Assembly: GCA_902793685.1 (NCBI GenBank)
Contig: CADBEN010000003.1
Coordinates: 1 to 64,000 of the forward strand
Length of the DNA stretch: 64,000 bases
Direction: 5' to 3'
From: an uncultured Lachnospiraceae bacterium
Lineage (GTDB): Bacteria; Bacillota; Clostridia; Lachnospirales; Lachnospiraceae
Shown: piece by piece, positions 7,286 to 17,067 of the stretch
How the letters are laid out: each line of letters begins with the position of its first letter
Position numbering within the stretch: the stretch's first letter is position 1
Notes under the pieces: generated by a model
What the model was told of the DNA's origin: nothing
The model's database searches: none
What the model saw: only the letters and a program-made list of their open reading frames with translations
Made by a program: the position numbers and the translations under genes

Positions 7286-7990
7286 TCATTCCGCGTAAGT
7301 GACCTCGTCCGCTTCGTTTGCGTACTTATCCCAAAGGGCGTCGAGCTCTTCTTTGGAGATCTCCTTGCCGTTCCGGAGATAAAGCTCCTCCGCGTTGTCC
7401 TTCTCCGGATAATGGTGCGGTCCGTAGGAATCTGCAGCGGTGATCAGCTCCGGCTCTCCGTCCTTCAGGGAATACACTTCGATATGGCTCTCTCCGGACA
7501 GGCGGTGGTACCAGGTGACGGTGTGCTCCGCTGTATTGCAGATAAATTTCTCACCGCCGGCGCCGCCGATCTCCTTCACGGTCTTCGGACTTCCCGCGTC
7601 ATAGACGATCATGCAAGCCTTGTCCTCGGCGCCGATAAAGGATTTTTCCACCGTGGAGAGGAACAGCACGGGAACGCCGTCCCCGTTCACGTCCACGAAG
7701 CTGTGGTACGGATACTCCTTCATGAGATCCGCGTCGCTCAGCACCTTCATGTACCAATCGCTGTCCGCTCCCGCCGCCGCGGATGTTTCGGCTTCCGTGG
7801 TCTCTGCCGGAGGTGCCTGCGTCTCTGCCGCGGCCGATGTGGTCTCCGCCGCGGTGATCTCTGCTGTCGTAGTTTCCGCTGCAGCTGCCGCGGTGGTCTC
7901 CGCCGGTTTTCCGCCGCCGCAGGCGGTCAGCGCGCCGGCGGTCAGCGCCGCCGCCATGAATAATGCTGTCATTACAGAATATTTCTTCAT
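7286..7990 (-). CDS. Predicted lipoprotein with Ala/Thr/Glu-rich linker
   Basis: A 234-residue secreted protein. A basic N-terminus and hydrophobic core end in the lipobox LTAC (Cys about 24), so it should be lipid-anchored on the outer face of the membrane. Residues about 30-75 are a low-complexity A/T/E linker. The folded part (about 78-234) contains DVNGDGVPVLFL, resembling a calcium-binding or FG-GAP-like loop seen in many clostridial surface lipoproteins. No enzymatic motif was recognised. The start follows an AAAGAAGG-type site. Function unknown. Confidence 0.8.
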   Translation of the reverse strand: MKKYSVMTALFMAAALTAGALTACGGGKPAETTAAAAAETTTAEITAAETTSAAAETQAPPAETTEAETSAAAGADSDWYMKVLSDADLMKEYPYHSFVDVNGDGVPVLFLSTVEKSFIGAEDKACMIVYDAGSPKTVKEIGGAGGEKFICNTAEHTVTWYHRLSGESHIEVYSLKDGEPELITAADSYGPHHYPEKDNAEELYLRNGKEISKEELDALWDKYANEADEVTYAE

Positions 7991-8015
7991 TGCTGAAACC
8001 TTCTTTCTTTAAAGG

Positions 8016-8050
8016 AAGACCCCCTGGACCATCGCTGATCCGGGGGGCTT
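8016..8050 (-). terminator. Stem-loop terminator downstream of ppdK
   Basis: AAGACCCCCTGGA pairs with TCCGGGGGGCTT, with one bulge, just after the ppdK stop on the minus strand. The T tract on that strand is interrupted (TCTTCCTTT); on the plus strand CTTTT follows. Confidence 0.65.
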
Positions 8051-8086
8051 CTTTTAGCTGTTACTCGTCCCAGACAAAAGCTTCGA

Positions 8087-10717
8087 TCACTTCTTGTCTG
8101 CGATAGCTGCCTGCGCCGCTGCCAGTCTTGCGACCGGGACACGGAACGGGCTGCAGGAAACATAGTCCAGACCGATCTTGTGGCAGAACTCGACGGAAGA
8201 CGGATCGCCGCCGTGCTCGCCGCAGATGCCGATGTGGAGCTTCGGGTTCACCGGCTTGCCGAGTTCGATCGCCATCTTCATCAGCTTGCCGACGCCTTCC
8301 TGGTCAAGCTTCGCGAACGGATCGTTCTCGAAGATCTTCGCATCGTAGTAAGCGTTCAGGAACTTACCGGAGTCGTCACGGGAGAAGCCGAAGGTCATCT
8401 GGGTCAGATCGTTGGTTCCGAAGCAGAAGAAGTCTGCGTTGGCTGCGATCTGGTCTGCGGTCAGGCATGCTCTCGGGATCTCGATCATGGTTCCGACCTC
8501 GTACTCCAGAGCAACGCCAGAAGCAGCGACTTCTGCGTCCGCGGTCTCCACGACGGTCTTCTTCACATACTTCAGCTCCTTCACGTCGCCGACCAGCGGG
8601 ATCATGATCTCCGGAACGACCTTCCACTCCGGGTGCTCCTTCTGGACTTCGATGGCGGCGCGGATGACAGCCTTGGTCTGCATCGCAGCGATCTCCGGAT
8701 AGGTGACCGCAAGACGGCAGCCTCTGTGGCCCATCATCGGGTTGAACTCGTGGAGGCCTGCGATGATGTCCTTGATCTCCTGGACGGTCTTGCCCTTCGC
8801 GGCAGCCAGCTTCTCGATCTCCGGCTCCTCGGTGGGAACGAACTCGTGCAGCGGCGGATCCAGGAAGCGGATGGTGACCGGGTTGCCCTCAAGAGCTTCG
8901 TACAGGGCCTTGAAGTCAGCCTGCTGATACGGAAGGATCTTGTTCAGAGCTTCTTCTCTCTCTTCGACGGTATCGGAGCAGATCATCTCGCGGAATGCGG
9001 CGATTCTCTCCGGATCGAAGAACATGTGCTCGGTACGGCAGAGGCCGATACCCTCGGCGCCCAGCTCTCTCGCCTTCTTTGCGTCGGTCGGGGTATCTGC
9101 GTTGGTTCTGACCTTCAGTCTGCGGTACTTGTCAGCCCAGTCCATGATGCGGCCGAACTCACCGGCGATGGAAGCGTCCACAGTCGGGATGATGCCGTCA
9201 TAGATGTTGCCGGTGGTGCCGTCGATGGAGATGAAGTCGCCTTCCTTGAAGGTCTTGCCGCCCAGCTGGAACTGCTTGTTGGCCTCATCCATGATGATGT
9301 CGCCGCATCCGGAGACGCAGCACTCGCCCATGCCGCGGGCAACGACTGCCGCATGGCTGGTCATGCCGCCGCGGACGGTCAGGATACCCTGAGCGGACTT
9401 CATGCCGGTGATGTCTTCCGGGGAGGTCTCAAGACGGACCAGGACGACCTTCTCGCCTCTCTCTGCCCATGCGACAGCGTCGTCAGCGGTGAAGACGATC
9501 TTTCCGCAGGCAGCGCCCGGGGAAGCGCCGAGGCCCTTGCCCATGGGGACAGCGGCCTTCAGAGCCTTCTGGTCGAACTGCGGGTGAAGCAGGGTGTCGA
9601 GGTTTCTCGGATCGATCATCGCGACCGCCTCTTCCTCGGATCTCATGCCCTCGTCCACCAGATCGCAGGCGATCTTCAGAGCCGCCTGAGCGGTTCTCTT
9701 TCCGTTTCTGGTCTGCAGCATGTAGAGCTTGCCGTGCTCGACGGTGAACTCCATGTCCTGCATGTCTCTGTAGTGATTCTCAAGGGTGCTGCACACCTCG
9801 GTGAACTGCTTGAATGCCTCCGGGAACTTCTGCTCCATCTCGGTGATGTGCATCGGGGTGCGGACACCTGCAACGACGTCCTCGCCCTGTGCGTTGGTCA
9901 GGAACTCACCGAAAAGGCCCTTGTTTCCGGTAGCCGGATCTCTCGTAAATGCAACGCCGGTGCCGCAGTCGTCGCCCATGTTTCCGAACGCCATGGACTG
10001 AACGTTGACAGCGGTTCCCCAGGAGTAAGGAATATCGTTGTCACGGCGGTAAACGTTAGCGCGCGGATTGTCCCAGGAGCGGAACACAGCCTTGATGGCG
10101 CCCATCAGCTGCTCCTTCGGATCATCCGGGAAATCAGATCCGATCTTTGCCTTGTACTCTGCCTTGAACTGTTCAGCCAGCTCGTGCAGATCCGCTGCGG
10201 TCAGTTCCACGTCCTGCTTCACGCCGCGGTCTTCCTTCATCTTGTCGATCAGCTGCTCGAAGTACTTCTTGCCGACCTCCATGACGACGTCAGAGTACAT
10301 CTGGATGAATCTTCTGTAGCAGTCCCATGCCCAGCGCTCGTTGCCGGACTTCTCTGCAATAGCCTTGACCACTTCCTCGTTCAGTCCCAGGTTCAGGATG
10401 GTGTCCATCATGCCGGGCATGGAAGCTCTTGCGCCGGAACGGACGGAAACAAGAAGGGGATTCTCCTTGTCGCCGAACTTCTTGCCGGTGATCTCTTCCA
10501 TTTTGACGATGTACTCGTTGATCTGACCCTGGATCTCGTCGTTGATCTCTCTTCCGTCCTCATAGTACTGCGTGCAGGCCTCGGTCGTGATGGTGAAGCC
10601 CTGCGGGACCGGAAGTCCGATGTTCGTCATTTCAGCGAGGTTTGCGCCCTTGCCGCCGAGAAGCTCACGCATGCCCGCATTACCTTCGCTGAAAAGGTAT
10701 ACCCACTTTCTTGCCAT
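8087..10717 (-). CDS. ppdK: Pyruvate, phosphate dikinase
   Basis: Cytosolic enzyme converting pyruvate, ATP and phosphate to PEP, AMP and PPi (reversible), important in PPi-based glycolysis of anaerobes. At 876 residues it has the full family length. The N-terminal ATP-grasp region starts GGKGANLAEM (residues 22-31). The swivelling phosphohistidine domain carries GGMTSHAAVVARGMG (catalytic His about 455). The C-terminal PEP/pyruvate barrel ends with GICGEHGGDP, whose Cys (about 831) is the proton donor. It is preceded by AGGAGG and closed by a hairpin, so probably monocistronic. A near-perfect -10 lies about 45 bp upstream of the start. Confidence 0.97.
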   Translation of the reverse strand: MARKWVYLFSEGNAGMRELLGGKGANLAEMTNIGLPVPQGFTITTEACTQYYEDGREINDEIQGQINEYIVKMEEITGKKFGDKENPLLVSVRSGARASMPGMMDTILNLGLNEEVVKAIAEKSGNERWAWDCYRRFIQMYSDVVMEVGKKYFEQLIDKMKEDRGVKQDVELTAADLHELAEQFKAEYKAKIGSDFPDDPKEQLMGAIKAVFRSWDNPRANVYRRDNDIPYSWGTAVNVQSMAFGNMGDDCGTGVAFTRDPATGNKGLFGEFLTNAQGEDVVAGVRTPMHITEMEQKFPEAFKQFTEVCSTLENHYRDMQDMEFTVEHGKLYMLQTRNGKRTAQAALKIACDLVDEGMRSEEEAVAMIDPRNLDTLLHPQFDQKALKAAVPMGKGLGASPGAACGKIVFTADDAVAWAERGEKVVLVRLETSPEDITGMKSAQGILTVRGGMTSHAAVVARGMGECCVSGCGDIIMDEANKQFQLGGKTFKEGDFISIDGTTGNIYDGIIPTVDASIAGEFGRIMDWADKYRRLKVRTNADTPTDAKKARELGAEGIGLCRTEHMFFDPERIAAFREMICSDTVEEREEALNKILPYQQADFKALYEALEGNPVTIRFLDPPLHEFVPTEEPEIEKLAAAKGKTVQEIKDIIAGLHEFNPMMGHRGCRLAVTYPEIAAMQTKAVIRAAIEVQKEHPEWKVVPEIMIPLVGDVKELKYVKKTVVETADAEVAASGVALEYEVGTMIEIPRACLTADQIAANADFFCFGTNDLTQMTFGFSRDDSGKFLNAYYDAKIFENDPFAKLDQEGVGKLMKMAIELGKPVNPKLHIGICGEHGGDPSSVEFCHKIGLDYVSCSPFRVPVARLAAAQAAIADKK

Positions 10718-10760
10718 AATTTATCCTCCTGTGTATTCATGAATAAAACAGATTAACAGG

Positions 10761-10766
10761 ATTATA
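10761..10766 (-). promoter_or_regulatory. Candidate -10 box of ppdK
   Basis: TATAAT on the minus strand, about 44 bp before the ppdK start. At 17 bp spacing the -35 would be a poor TTCCGG, so the call rests on the -10 alone. Confidence 0.35.
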
Positions 10767-10846
10767 TTATCACAAATCAGGTCGCCGGAACAGTAAAGAA
10801 ACCATAAAACATACCATCTGAAATACCGATATACTTATACAGAAAA

Positions 10847-10872
10847 CAGAGACCCGCAGACGCGGATCTCTG
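10847..10872 (-). terminator. Terminator downstream of glyS
   Basis: CAGAGA-C-CCGC pairs with GCGG-AT-CTCTG around an AGAC loop; on the minus strand it is followed by TTTTCTG. It lies 70 bp beyond the glyS stop. Confidence 0.7.
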
Positions 10873-10941
10873 TCTCTGGTTTCTGTTTCGTACCGGGTGT
10901 TTTCCCGGCCTCAGTCCCTGCCCTCGCGGCCGGACTCAGTC

Positions 10942-12330
10942 TCAGAACGTGAACTTGTCCATGAAATAGTTTCTCAGGTCTGCGATCTTCACGCGCTCCT
11001 GGGACATGGTGTCGCGGTCGCGGACCGTGACGGCACCGTCGGTCTCGGAGTCGAAATCGTAGGTGATGCAGTACGGCGTGCCGATCTCATCCTGTCTTCT
11101 GTAGCGCTTGCCGATGGCGCCGCGGTCGTCGTACTCGCAGTTCCAGTACTTCGCCAGCTCCGCGTGGATCTTCTCCGCGCCTTCCGCCAGCTTCTTGGAC
11201 AGCGGCAGGACGCCGATCTTCACCGGTGCCAGCGCCGGATGGAAGTGCAGGACGGTACGCTTGTCGCCGCCCTCCAGTTCTTCCTCGTCATACGCGTTGC
11301 AGAGGAATGCCAGGGTGACGCGGTCCGCGCCCAGGGACGGCTCGATGACGTAGGGGATGTACTTCTCCTTCATCTCGTCGTCGAAGTAGGACATATCCTC
11401 GCCGGAGACCTCCTGATGGCGGGACAGGTCATAGTTCGTGCGGTCCGCGATGCCCCAGAGCTCGCCCCAGCCGAAGGGGAACAGGAACTCGAGGTCGGTG
11501 GTCGCCTTGGAGTAGAAGGACAGTTCTTCCTTGTCATGGTCTCTCGCGCGGAGCATCTCTTCCTTCATGCCCAGCTTCTTCAGCCAGTCGATGCAGTACT
11601 GCTTCCAGTACGCGAACCACTCAAGGTCGGTGTCGGGCTTGCAGAAAAACTCCAGCTCCATCTGCTCGAACTCACGGGTGCGGAAGGTGAAGTTTCCGGG
11701 CGTGATCTCATTGCGGAAGGACTTTCCGATCTGGCCGATGCCGAAGGGAACCTTCTTTCTGGAGGTGCGCTGCACGTTCTTGAAGTTGACAAAGATGCCC
11801 TGTGCAGTCTCCGGGCGGAGGTACACAGTGTTCTTCGCGTCCTCGGTGACGCCCTGGAAGGTCTTGAACATCAGGTTGAACTCACGGATCTCGGTAAAGT
11901 CGGTCTTTCCGCAGGTCGGGCAGGGGATCGCGTTGTCGCGGATGAAATCTTCCATCTGCTTGTGGCTCCAGCCGTCGACGCTGGACTCCAGGGTGATGCC
12001 CTTCTCCGCCGCGAAATCCTCGATCAGCTTGTCGGCACGGAAACGCTCATGGCAGCCCTTGCAGTCCATCAGCGGGTCAGAGAAACTTCCGATATGTCCG
12101 GACGCGACCCAGGTCTGGGAGTTCATAAGGATGGCGCAGTCAACGCCGACGTTGTAGGGAGATTCCTGCACGAACTTCTGCCACCACGCCTTCTTGACGT
12201 TATTCTTCAGCTCGACGCCGATGTTGCCGTAATCCCAGGTGTTCGCCAGGCCGCCGTAGATCTCGGATCCCGGATATACAAATCCGCGGTTCTTCGCAAG
12301 AGCTACGATCTTATCCATTGTGTATTCCAT
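10942..12330 (-). CDS. glyS: Glycyl-tRNA synthetase, single-chain class II
   Basis: Charges tRNA-Gly with glycine in the cytosol. It is 462 residues, the size of the eukaryote/archaea-like alpha-2 form found in many Bacillota, not the alpha/beta form. Class II motif 2 is in [17 protein letters not shown] and motif 3 near [13 protein letters not shown]. The N-terminal [11 protein letters not shown] is typical of the family, and a CPTCG zinc-type pair sits in the insertion. The start is the ATG after GGAGGAAAGAC; an in-frame ATG further up (12429) would lie inside the structured leader. It has its own strong promoter and a hairpin-rich leader. Confidence 0.97.
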   Translation of the reverse strand: MEYTMDKIVALAKNRGFVYPGSEIYGGLANTWDYGNIGVELKNNVKKAWWQKFVQESPYNVGVDCAILMNSQTWVASGHIGSFSDPLMDCKGCHERFRADKLIEDFAAEKGITLESSVDGWSHKQMEDFIRDNAIPCPTCGKTDFTEIREFNLMFKTFQGVTEDAKNTVYLRPETAQGIFVNFKNVQRTSRKKVPFGIGQIGKSFRNEITPGNFTFRTREFEQMELEFFCKPDTDLEWFAYWKQYCIDWLKKLGMKEEMLRARDHDKEELSFYSKATTDLEFLFPFGWGELWGIADRTNYDLSRHQEVSGEDMSYFDDEMKEKYIPYVIEPSLGADRVTLAFLCNAYDEEELEGGDKRTVLHFHPALAPVKIGVLPLSKKLAEGAEKIHAELAKYWNCEYDDRGAIGKRYRRQDEIGTPYCITYDFDSETDGAVTVRDRDTMSQERVKIADLRNYFMDKFTF

Positions 12331-12478
12331 GTCTTTCCTCCGTTCGTTCGCCCGCCGTGGCTCGGCGGGACAAGACTTTATTCCCGCCCCGGCTCTCCCG
12401 GGTGCGGCACTTATTTCCCCGCCGGACACGGCGGGACACTAACCACATCATTATATCTTTTGCAATGATATGCGTCAA
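12331..12478 (-). promoter_or_regulatory. glyS promoter and ~110-nt structured leader
   Basis: -35 TTGACG (12478-12473), a 17-bp spacer and -10 TATAAT (12455-12450) make an almost ideal sigma-A promoter. The leader RNA has three or four GC-rich arms built from CCCGCC and GGCGGG words (for example CCCGCCG-agcc-ACGGCGGG), which allow alternative pairings. The T-box consensus AGGGTGG is absent, so a glycine T-box is not supported; some other attenuation is possible. Confidence 0.75.
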
Positions 12479-12532
12479 CGAGGAATCCCCCGTATCCGCG
12501 CCGTTTCCCCGCGGCTGCCGGCATCGCCCGCG

Positions 12533-13183
12533 TCAAAGCATCGCCTTCAGCACCTTGAGAGAATGGATCTCCCGGTCCACGTACCGGTACAGAGAGGCGT
12601 CCACATTGTCCCCCAGCTCCTTCAGGATCTCCTCCGTCACCGTGAAGGTGTAGAGCTTTTCCGGCGGCGCCGTGCAGATATACTGCCAGGTATAGCGGCA
12701 GCGGTCACTGTCCCGGAGAGGCGGCTCCGGGTCGTAGGTCCCGTCGATCACCAGCATCCGGAGCTCAAAGATCCGCCGGGTCAGGGCATGGGGGATCGCA
12801 GGCTTCTTAAGCGCCAGAAAGGACCGGTACAGAAGCTTAAGGAACCGCGGCTCCGGCGCGAACTCCCGCGCGAAGTAATCCGCCAGCTCCAGGAAATAGC
12901 TTGCGTAGCAGGTGGTCTCCAGATCCTCATTCAGCTCCGGGAAATAGTTCCGGATCTCGGCGCTTTCCAGGGTGAAGGAATCCCGCCCCTGGTACAGCCG
13001 GAACAGACCATAAGAAAAAGGCCGGGTCTTCCCCATGAAGGGGCTCCCCGGCTTTGCGGCGCCGCGGGCAAAAAAGGACAGCTTGCCCTGCTCTGACGTG
13101 AGCAGGGTGACTCTCCTGTCCCTTTCCCCGACCGGCATGGACTTGATCACCATGCCGGTGACTTCAATGACGCCGGCTCTCAT
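12533..13183 (-). CDS. recO: DNA repair protein RecO
   Basis: Helps RecR load RecA on SSB-coated single-stranded DNA during recombinational repair. The N-terminal OB fold shows VIKSMPVGERDRRVTLLT and GKLSFFARGAAKPGS, matching the family pattern. The helical domain follows (ETTCYASYFLELADYF). At 216 residues it is shorter than typical (~240-260) because the C-terminal zinc-finger region is reduced, without an obvious CxxC pair. The start lies 4 bp after the era stop, with GAGGT as ribosome-binding site inside the era end. It is the last gene of the long operon. Confidence 0.9.
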   Translation of the reverse strand: MRAGVIEVTGMVIKSMPVGERDRRVTLLTSEQGKLSFFARGAAKPGSPFMGKTRPFSYGLFRLYQGRDSFTLESAEIRNYFPELNEDLETTCYASYFLELADYFAREFAPEPRFLKLLYRSFLALKKPAIPHALTRRIFELRMLVIDGTYDPEPPLRDSDRCRYTWQYICTAPPEKLYTFTVTEEILKELGDNVDASLYRYVDREIHSLKVLKAML

Positions 13184-13187
13184 AGTT

Positions 13188-14087
13188 TTACCTCAGCTTT
13201 CTCGCGTCGTAGCCGAAGCTCTTCAGCTGGGTCTCGTCGTCCCGCCAGTCGCGGCGGACCTTGACCCAGAGCTTCAGATTGACCTTCGCCTCGCACATCT
13301 CCTCTATGGCGATCCGGGCGCCGGTGCCGATACGTTTCAGCATCTGGCCGCCCTTGCCGATGATCATGCCCTTGTGGGAGTCCCGCTCGCAGATGATGCT
13401 GGCCTCGAGGTCGATGATCCCGTTTTCCCGCTCTTTCATGGATTCCACGGTCACCGCGATCCCGTGGGGGATCTCGTCCCGGAGAAGCCGCAGCGCCTGC
13501 TCCCGGATCATCTCCGCCGCGATGTCCCGCATGGGCTGCTCCGTGACGGTGTCCTCATCGTAGAACATGGGTCCCTCCGGCAGATGGCGGTAGAGCACAT
13601 CCATCAGGAGATCCGTGTTCTCGTTCCGGAGCGCCGACACGGCCACCAGGTCCGTGGGAGACGCAAATTTCCGATAGGCCTCCAGGCTGTCCGCCAGGGC
13701 CTTCTTGTCCTTCACCTTGTCGACCTTGTTCACAGCGAGGATCAAAGGCTTCCTCACCTTCTTCAGCCGCTCCGCGATCTCCTGCTCCGAGGCGCCGATA
13801 TAGCCGCCGGCCTCGACGATCCACAGGATCACGTCCGCCTCCTCGATGGTCTTCGCCGCCACGTCGATCATGAACTTTCCCAGACGGTTCTTCGCCCGGG
13901 TCAGACCCGGGGTGTCCTCGAAGACGATCTGCCCCCGCTCGTCCGTGTAGACGGTGCGGATCTGGTTCCGCGTGGTCTGTGCCTTCTCCGAGGTGATCGC
14001 GATCTTCTGCCCGATCAGATGGTTCATCAGCGTCGATTTTCCGACATTCGGCCGCCCGATCAGCGCCACAAATCCGGATTTTGTCAT
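13188..14087 (-). CDS. era: GTPase Era
   Basis: Essential GTPase that binds the 3' end of 16S rRNA and promotes 30S maturation. It is 299 residues, the standard length. G1 is GRPNVGKST (residues 11-19), G3 DTPG (about 58-61) and G4 NKVD (about 119-122). The C-terminal KH domain has IIGKGGQMLKRIG, the RNA-binding GxxG loop. It sits 12 bp after the M16 peptidase gene and 4 bp before recO; the era-recO order is common in Bacillota. Confidence 0.97.
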   Translation of the reverse strand: MTKSGFVALIGRPNVGKSTLMNHLIGQKIAITSEKAQTTRNQIRTVYTDERGQIVFEDTPGLTRAKNRLGKFMIDVAAKTIEEADVILWIVEAGGYIGASEQEIAERLKKVRKPLILAVNKVDKVKDKKALADSLEAYRKFASPTDLVAVSALRNENTDLLMDVLYRHLPEGPMFYDEDTVTEQPMRDIAAEMIREQALRLLRDEIPHGIAVTVESMKERENGIIDLEASIICERDSHKGMIIGKGGQMLKRIGTGARIAIEEMCEAKVNLKLWVKVRRDWRDDETQLKSFGYDARKLR

Positions 14088-14099
14088 AAATACCTCCTG

Positions 14100-17054
14100 T
14101 TACTCCCGGAACAAGGGCTGCACGTCCGTGAAGGCTTCCGCCGCCGCGCGGATCTGCGTCTCGTTTCCGATGGTGCACTTCGCCCCGTCGGACAGGGCCG
14201 CCCGCAGCAGGGGCGCCAGCGCCCGGATATCCTCCGGCTCTGCGGCAAGGATCTGGTCCCGCTCCCTCTGAAGGTCCTCGTCCGTCACATGGGAATACCA
14301 GGCGGACAGGCCGCGAAGACCTTTTGTCAGGGGCGTCAGCGGGACGTCGAGATCACTGAAGGTGCCGATGATGGCCTTCGTCATCTCCCGCTCGTCCGTC
14401 TCAAAATTCTCCGCCCAGTCCGCGATGCCGTCATAGACCGCATCCGTCTCCAGAAGCTTCGGATCCCGGTAGGACGTAAAGCCCGCGATCCCGCTCCGGC
14501 CGAAGGTGGCGGAGCAGCCGTAGGCGCCGCCCAGCACGCGGATATTCTTCCAGAGATAATCGTAGCTCAGCAGCAGCTTCAGGATCCGGAGCACGCCGGT
14601 GTATTCAAATCCGTGATCCCGGAAATTGCCGCAGCGGGCCACATAGTTCACCAGGGACGCGCTCTCCCAGGCCTCCCTGCGGATCCCGGGCGTGAAGTCC
14701 CGACGGTCCTCCCGGACTGCCGTCTCCGGCCAGGTCTTCCGGTATCCCCGGACCGCCGCCCGGAACGCGTCGTATCCCGCCGCGTCGCACACCAGATGGA
14801 TCCTCATGTTGTCCGCGGTAAAGAGTCTGCGGACCAGATCCGCAAGCGTCCCGGACAGCTTCTCCGCCTCCTCGTCAAAGTCCGCGGAGAGCCGCTCCAG
14901 AAGCCGGTAATAGCGGATGCCGCGGGTCGCGTCGGAGAACGCCGCGCCCTCGGAAAGGAAGGAGCCTGCGCGGTTCAGCGCCGCCACATGGCCGCCGGAG
15001 GTGAGCCGGTCCCGGAGACCGGACTTCATCTCCGCCACGATCTCCCGGAGCCGCGCCGTGTCGGAGAGCTTCGACGTGAGAAGCATCTCCCGCATGGTCT
15101 CCAGCGCGAATCCGATCTTGCCGTACAGCACCTTGGCGTTGATGTTCGCCGTCAGAGTGACCTTCCCCGGGACGTGGAAGTCCGGATAGCTGTCCACCCC
15201 CGTGCCGATGCCTCCGCTGTTCAGGTTGATGAGGGTCGAAAGGGCCGCGTAATCACGGCTTTCCGTGTCGATATACCCGATGGTGTCCCGGAGCAGGGCG
15301 AGACAGGAAAGCTCCTCTGAAGAAAGGGTGGAACAGTCGAAGATCAGCTTCAGATAAGCGATGCCGGAGGTGAAGACCTCGGACCAGATGACCGGGATCC
15401 CGTCCTCCTCCCGCTCCTCAAAAATGATCTTTTCCGCTTCGCGGGCGATGTCGGTGCGCTTAAGAAGCGGGATCTTTCTTAAATCTTCCGGACGGGAGGG
15501 CTCGTTCTGGTAGTCCTTCAGCGCCTTCGTCTCCGCTGCGATCCGCTCCCGCTCTTCCCGGGTCATGGCGGCTGCTGCTGCCGCCAGCTTCTCCTTCAGC
15601 GCCTCGTCCTTCCGGGCCGTCAGTCCGCTGACCGGCTTCAGGATCACCAGCGCCCGCTGCGGGTTTTCAAGCAGCGCTTCCCGGATCAGCGTCTCGAAAA
15701 AACCTTCGTCCGCGCGCTTTTTCATTTCCGCAAACATTGCCTCAAAGCGGAGATGCATGCAGGGGTCCTCATCGTAGAGCCAGCTGTTGAAGCTCTCGAT
15801 CCCGTACATCAGTCCCTTCGGATAGGCGCCGAAATCCGCTTCCCTCGCCCGGAACTCTGCCACATTGACGGCTGCCTTCACCATATCGTGGTCCAGGCCG
15901 CCGTCCGCCAGATGCTCCAGGGTCTCCTGCACCACCCTCAGGAAATCATCCTTCCGGTCCGGGGAGGTGTTCCGCGCGTTCACGGAGAAATAAGGCTCCC
16001 GGATGCCGTAATTGTAGCCGCCGTCCGCATCTTCCCCGATGCCGGCCTCGATCAGCGCCTTGTGAAGCGGCGCTCCCGGGACCTCCAGCAGCACATAGCC
16101 CAGAGCCTGGAATGCGTTGTACATGAGAGGATCCAGTTCCCCGCCCACCCGGATGTTCAGGGAGAGGCAGGCAGCATCGTCCTCGGATTCACTCTCGGAG
16201 ATGGAGTACTCCACGACCTTTTCCACAGGCGCGGAGAGGGGCTCCGGAAGCCGGATCTCAGAGTCCACCGGCCGCCGGTCATAACCGGAGAGATATTCGC
16301 GGTCAATATAGACGAGGTGCTCCGCCATGTCGGTGTTTCCGTACAGATAGATGAAGGAATTGGACGGATGGTAGTAGCGGGTGTGGAAATCCAGATAATC
16401 CCCGTAGGTCAGCTCCGGGATCACGGCCGGATCTCCGCCGGACTCCTCTGCGTAGGGATGGCCCGGGAACAGCGCCTCGTCCACAGCCCGCTCCAGAATG
16501 CCGTCCGCGGAAGAATAGACGCCCTTCATCTCGTTGTAGACGACACCGTTCAGCGTAAGCGGTCCGTCCGCGGACTCCATCTCGTAGTGCCAGCCCTCCT
16601 GCCGGAAGATCTTCTCCTCCCGGTACAGGTTCGGGTGGAACACCGCGTCCAGATAGACGTCCATCAGGTTCCGGAAGTCCGCCTCATTGCAGCTCGCCAC
16701 CGGATAGATGGTCTTGTCCGGGTAGGTCATGGCATTCAGGAAGGTGTTGAGAGAGCCCTTCACCAGCTCCACAAAAGGATCCTTGGAGGGATACTTCTCC
16801 GATCCGCAGAGGACCGTGTGCTCCACGATGTGGGCCACACCGGTGGAATCCCCCGACGGGGTCCGGAATCCGATGGTAAACACCTTGTTCGGATCATCGC
16901 TGAGAAGCAGAAAGACCCGGGCACCGGTCTTCACGTGTTCCATCGTCACGCCGACGGCCCGGATCTCCGGGATCTCCGATTCCGTGAGGAAGCGGTAGGC
17001 AGGCAGCGCCTTCAGCGCCGCGATCTGTTTTGTTGCGTCATATACTTCCGACAT
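14100..17054 (-). CDS. M16C-family zinc metallopeptidase (presequence-protease-like)
   Basis: A 984-residue insulinase-superfamily peptidase, expected to cut short peptides in a closed chamber. The inverted zinc motif HIVEH (about residues 73-77) lies in VAHIVEHTVLCGSEKYP. The Lys/Asp-rich KDPFVELVKGSLNTFLNAMTYPD, split over about 84-107, is characteristic of the PreP/M16C branch. Four half-domains are consistent with the length. It is in the long operon between ydcF and era. The biological substrate is unknown; peptide turnover in the cytosol is inferred from lack of a signal peptide. Confidence 0.93.
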   Translation of the reverse strand: MSEVYDATKQIAALKALPAYRFLTESEIPEIRAVGVTMEHVKTGARVFLLLSDDPNKVFTIGFRTPSGDSTGVAHIVEHTVLCGSEKYPSKDPFVELVKGSLNTFLNAMTYPDKTIYPVASCNEADFRNLMDVYLDAVFHPNLYREEKIFRQEGWHYEMESADGPLTLNGVVYNEMKGVYSSADGILERAVDEALFPGHPYAEESGGDPAVIPELTYGDYLDFHTRYYHPSNSFIYLYGNTDMAEHLVYIDREYLSGYDRRPVDSEIRLPEPLSAPVEKVVEYSISESESEDDAACLSLNIRVGGELDPLMYNAFQALGYVLLEVPGAPLHKALIEAGIGEDADGGYNYGIREPYFSVNARNTSPDRKDDFLRVVQETLEHLADGGLDHDMVKAAVNVAEFRAREADFGAYPKGLMYGIESFNSWLYDEDPCMHLRFEAMFAEMKKRADEGFFETLIREALLENPQRALVILKPVSGLTARKDEALKEKLAAAAAAMTREERERIAAETKALKDYQNEPSRPEDLRKIPLLKRTDIAREAEKIIFEEREEDGIPVIWSEVFTSGIAYLKLIFDCSTLSSEELSCLALLRDTIGYIDTESRDYAALSTLINLNSGGIGTGVDSYPDFHVPGKVTLTANINAKVLYGKIGFALETMREMLLTSKLSDTARLREIVAEMKSGLRDRLTSGGHVAALNRAGSFLSEGAAFSDATRGIRYYRLLERLSADFDEEAEKLSGTLADLVRRLFTADNMRIHLVCDAAGYDAFRAAVRGYRKTWPETAVREDRRDFTPGIRREAWESASLVNYVARCGNFRDHGFEYTGVLRILKLLLSYDYLWKNIRVLGGAYGCSATFGRSGIAGFTSYRDPKLLETDAVYDGIADWAENFETDEREMTKAIIGTFSDLDVPLTPLTKGLRGLSAWYSHVTDEDLQRERDQILAAEPEDIRALAPLLRAALSDGAKCTIGNETQIRAAAEAFTDVQPLFRE

Positions 17055-17067
17055 AGTTCTCTCCTGT

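Noticed and set aside
8180-10756. 858-codon plus-strand frame opposite ppdK
   Set aside because: Same antisense effect; the minus strand encodes a full pyruvate phosphate dikinase with all motifs.
12331-12450. Glycine T-box or riboswitch ahead of glyS
   Set aside because: The T-box antiterminator word AGGGTGG and a terminator T tract are absent, so only a structured leader is claimed.
13035-15320. Long plus-strand frames opposite recO, era and the M16 peptidase, and similar ones opposite ydcF/U32/trmR
   Set aside because: All complement certain minus-strand genes with tight operon spacing; no ribosome-binding sites or family motifs.
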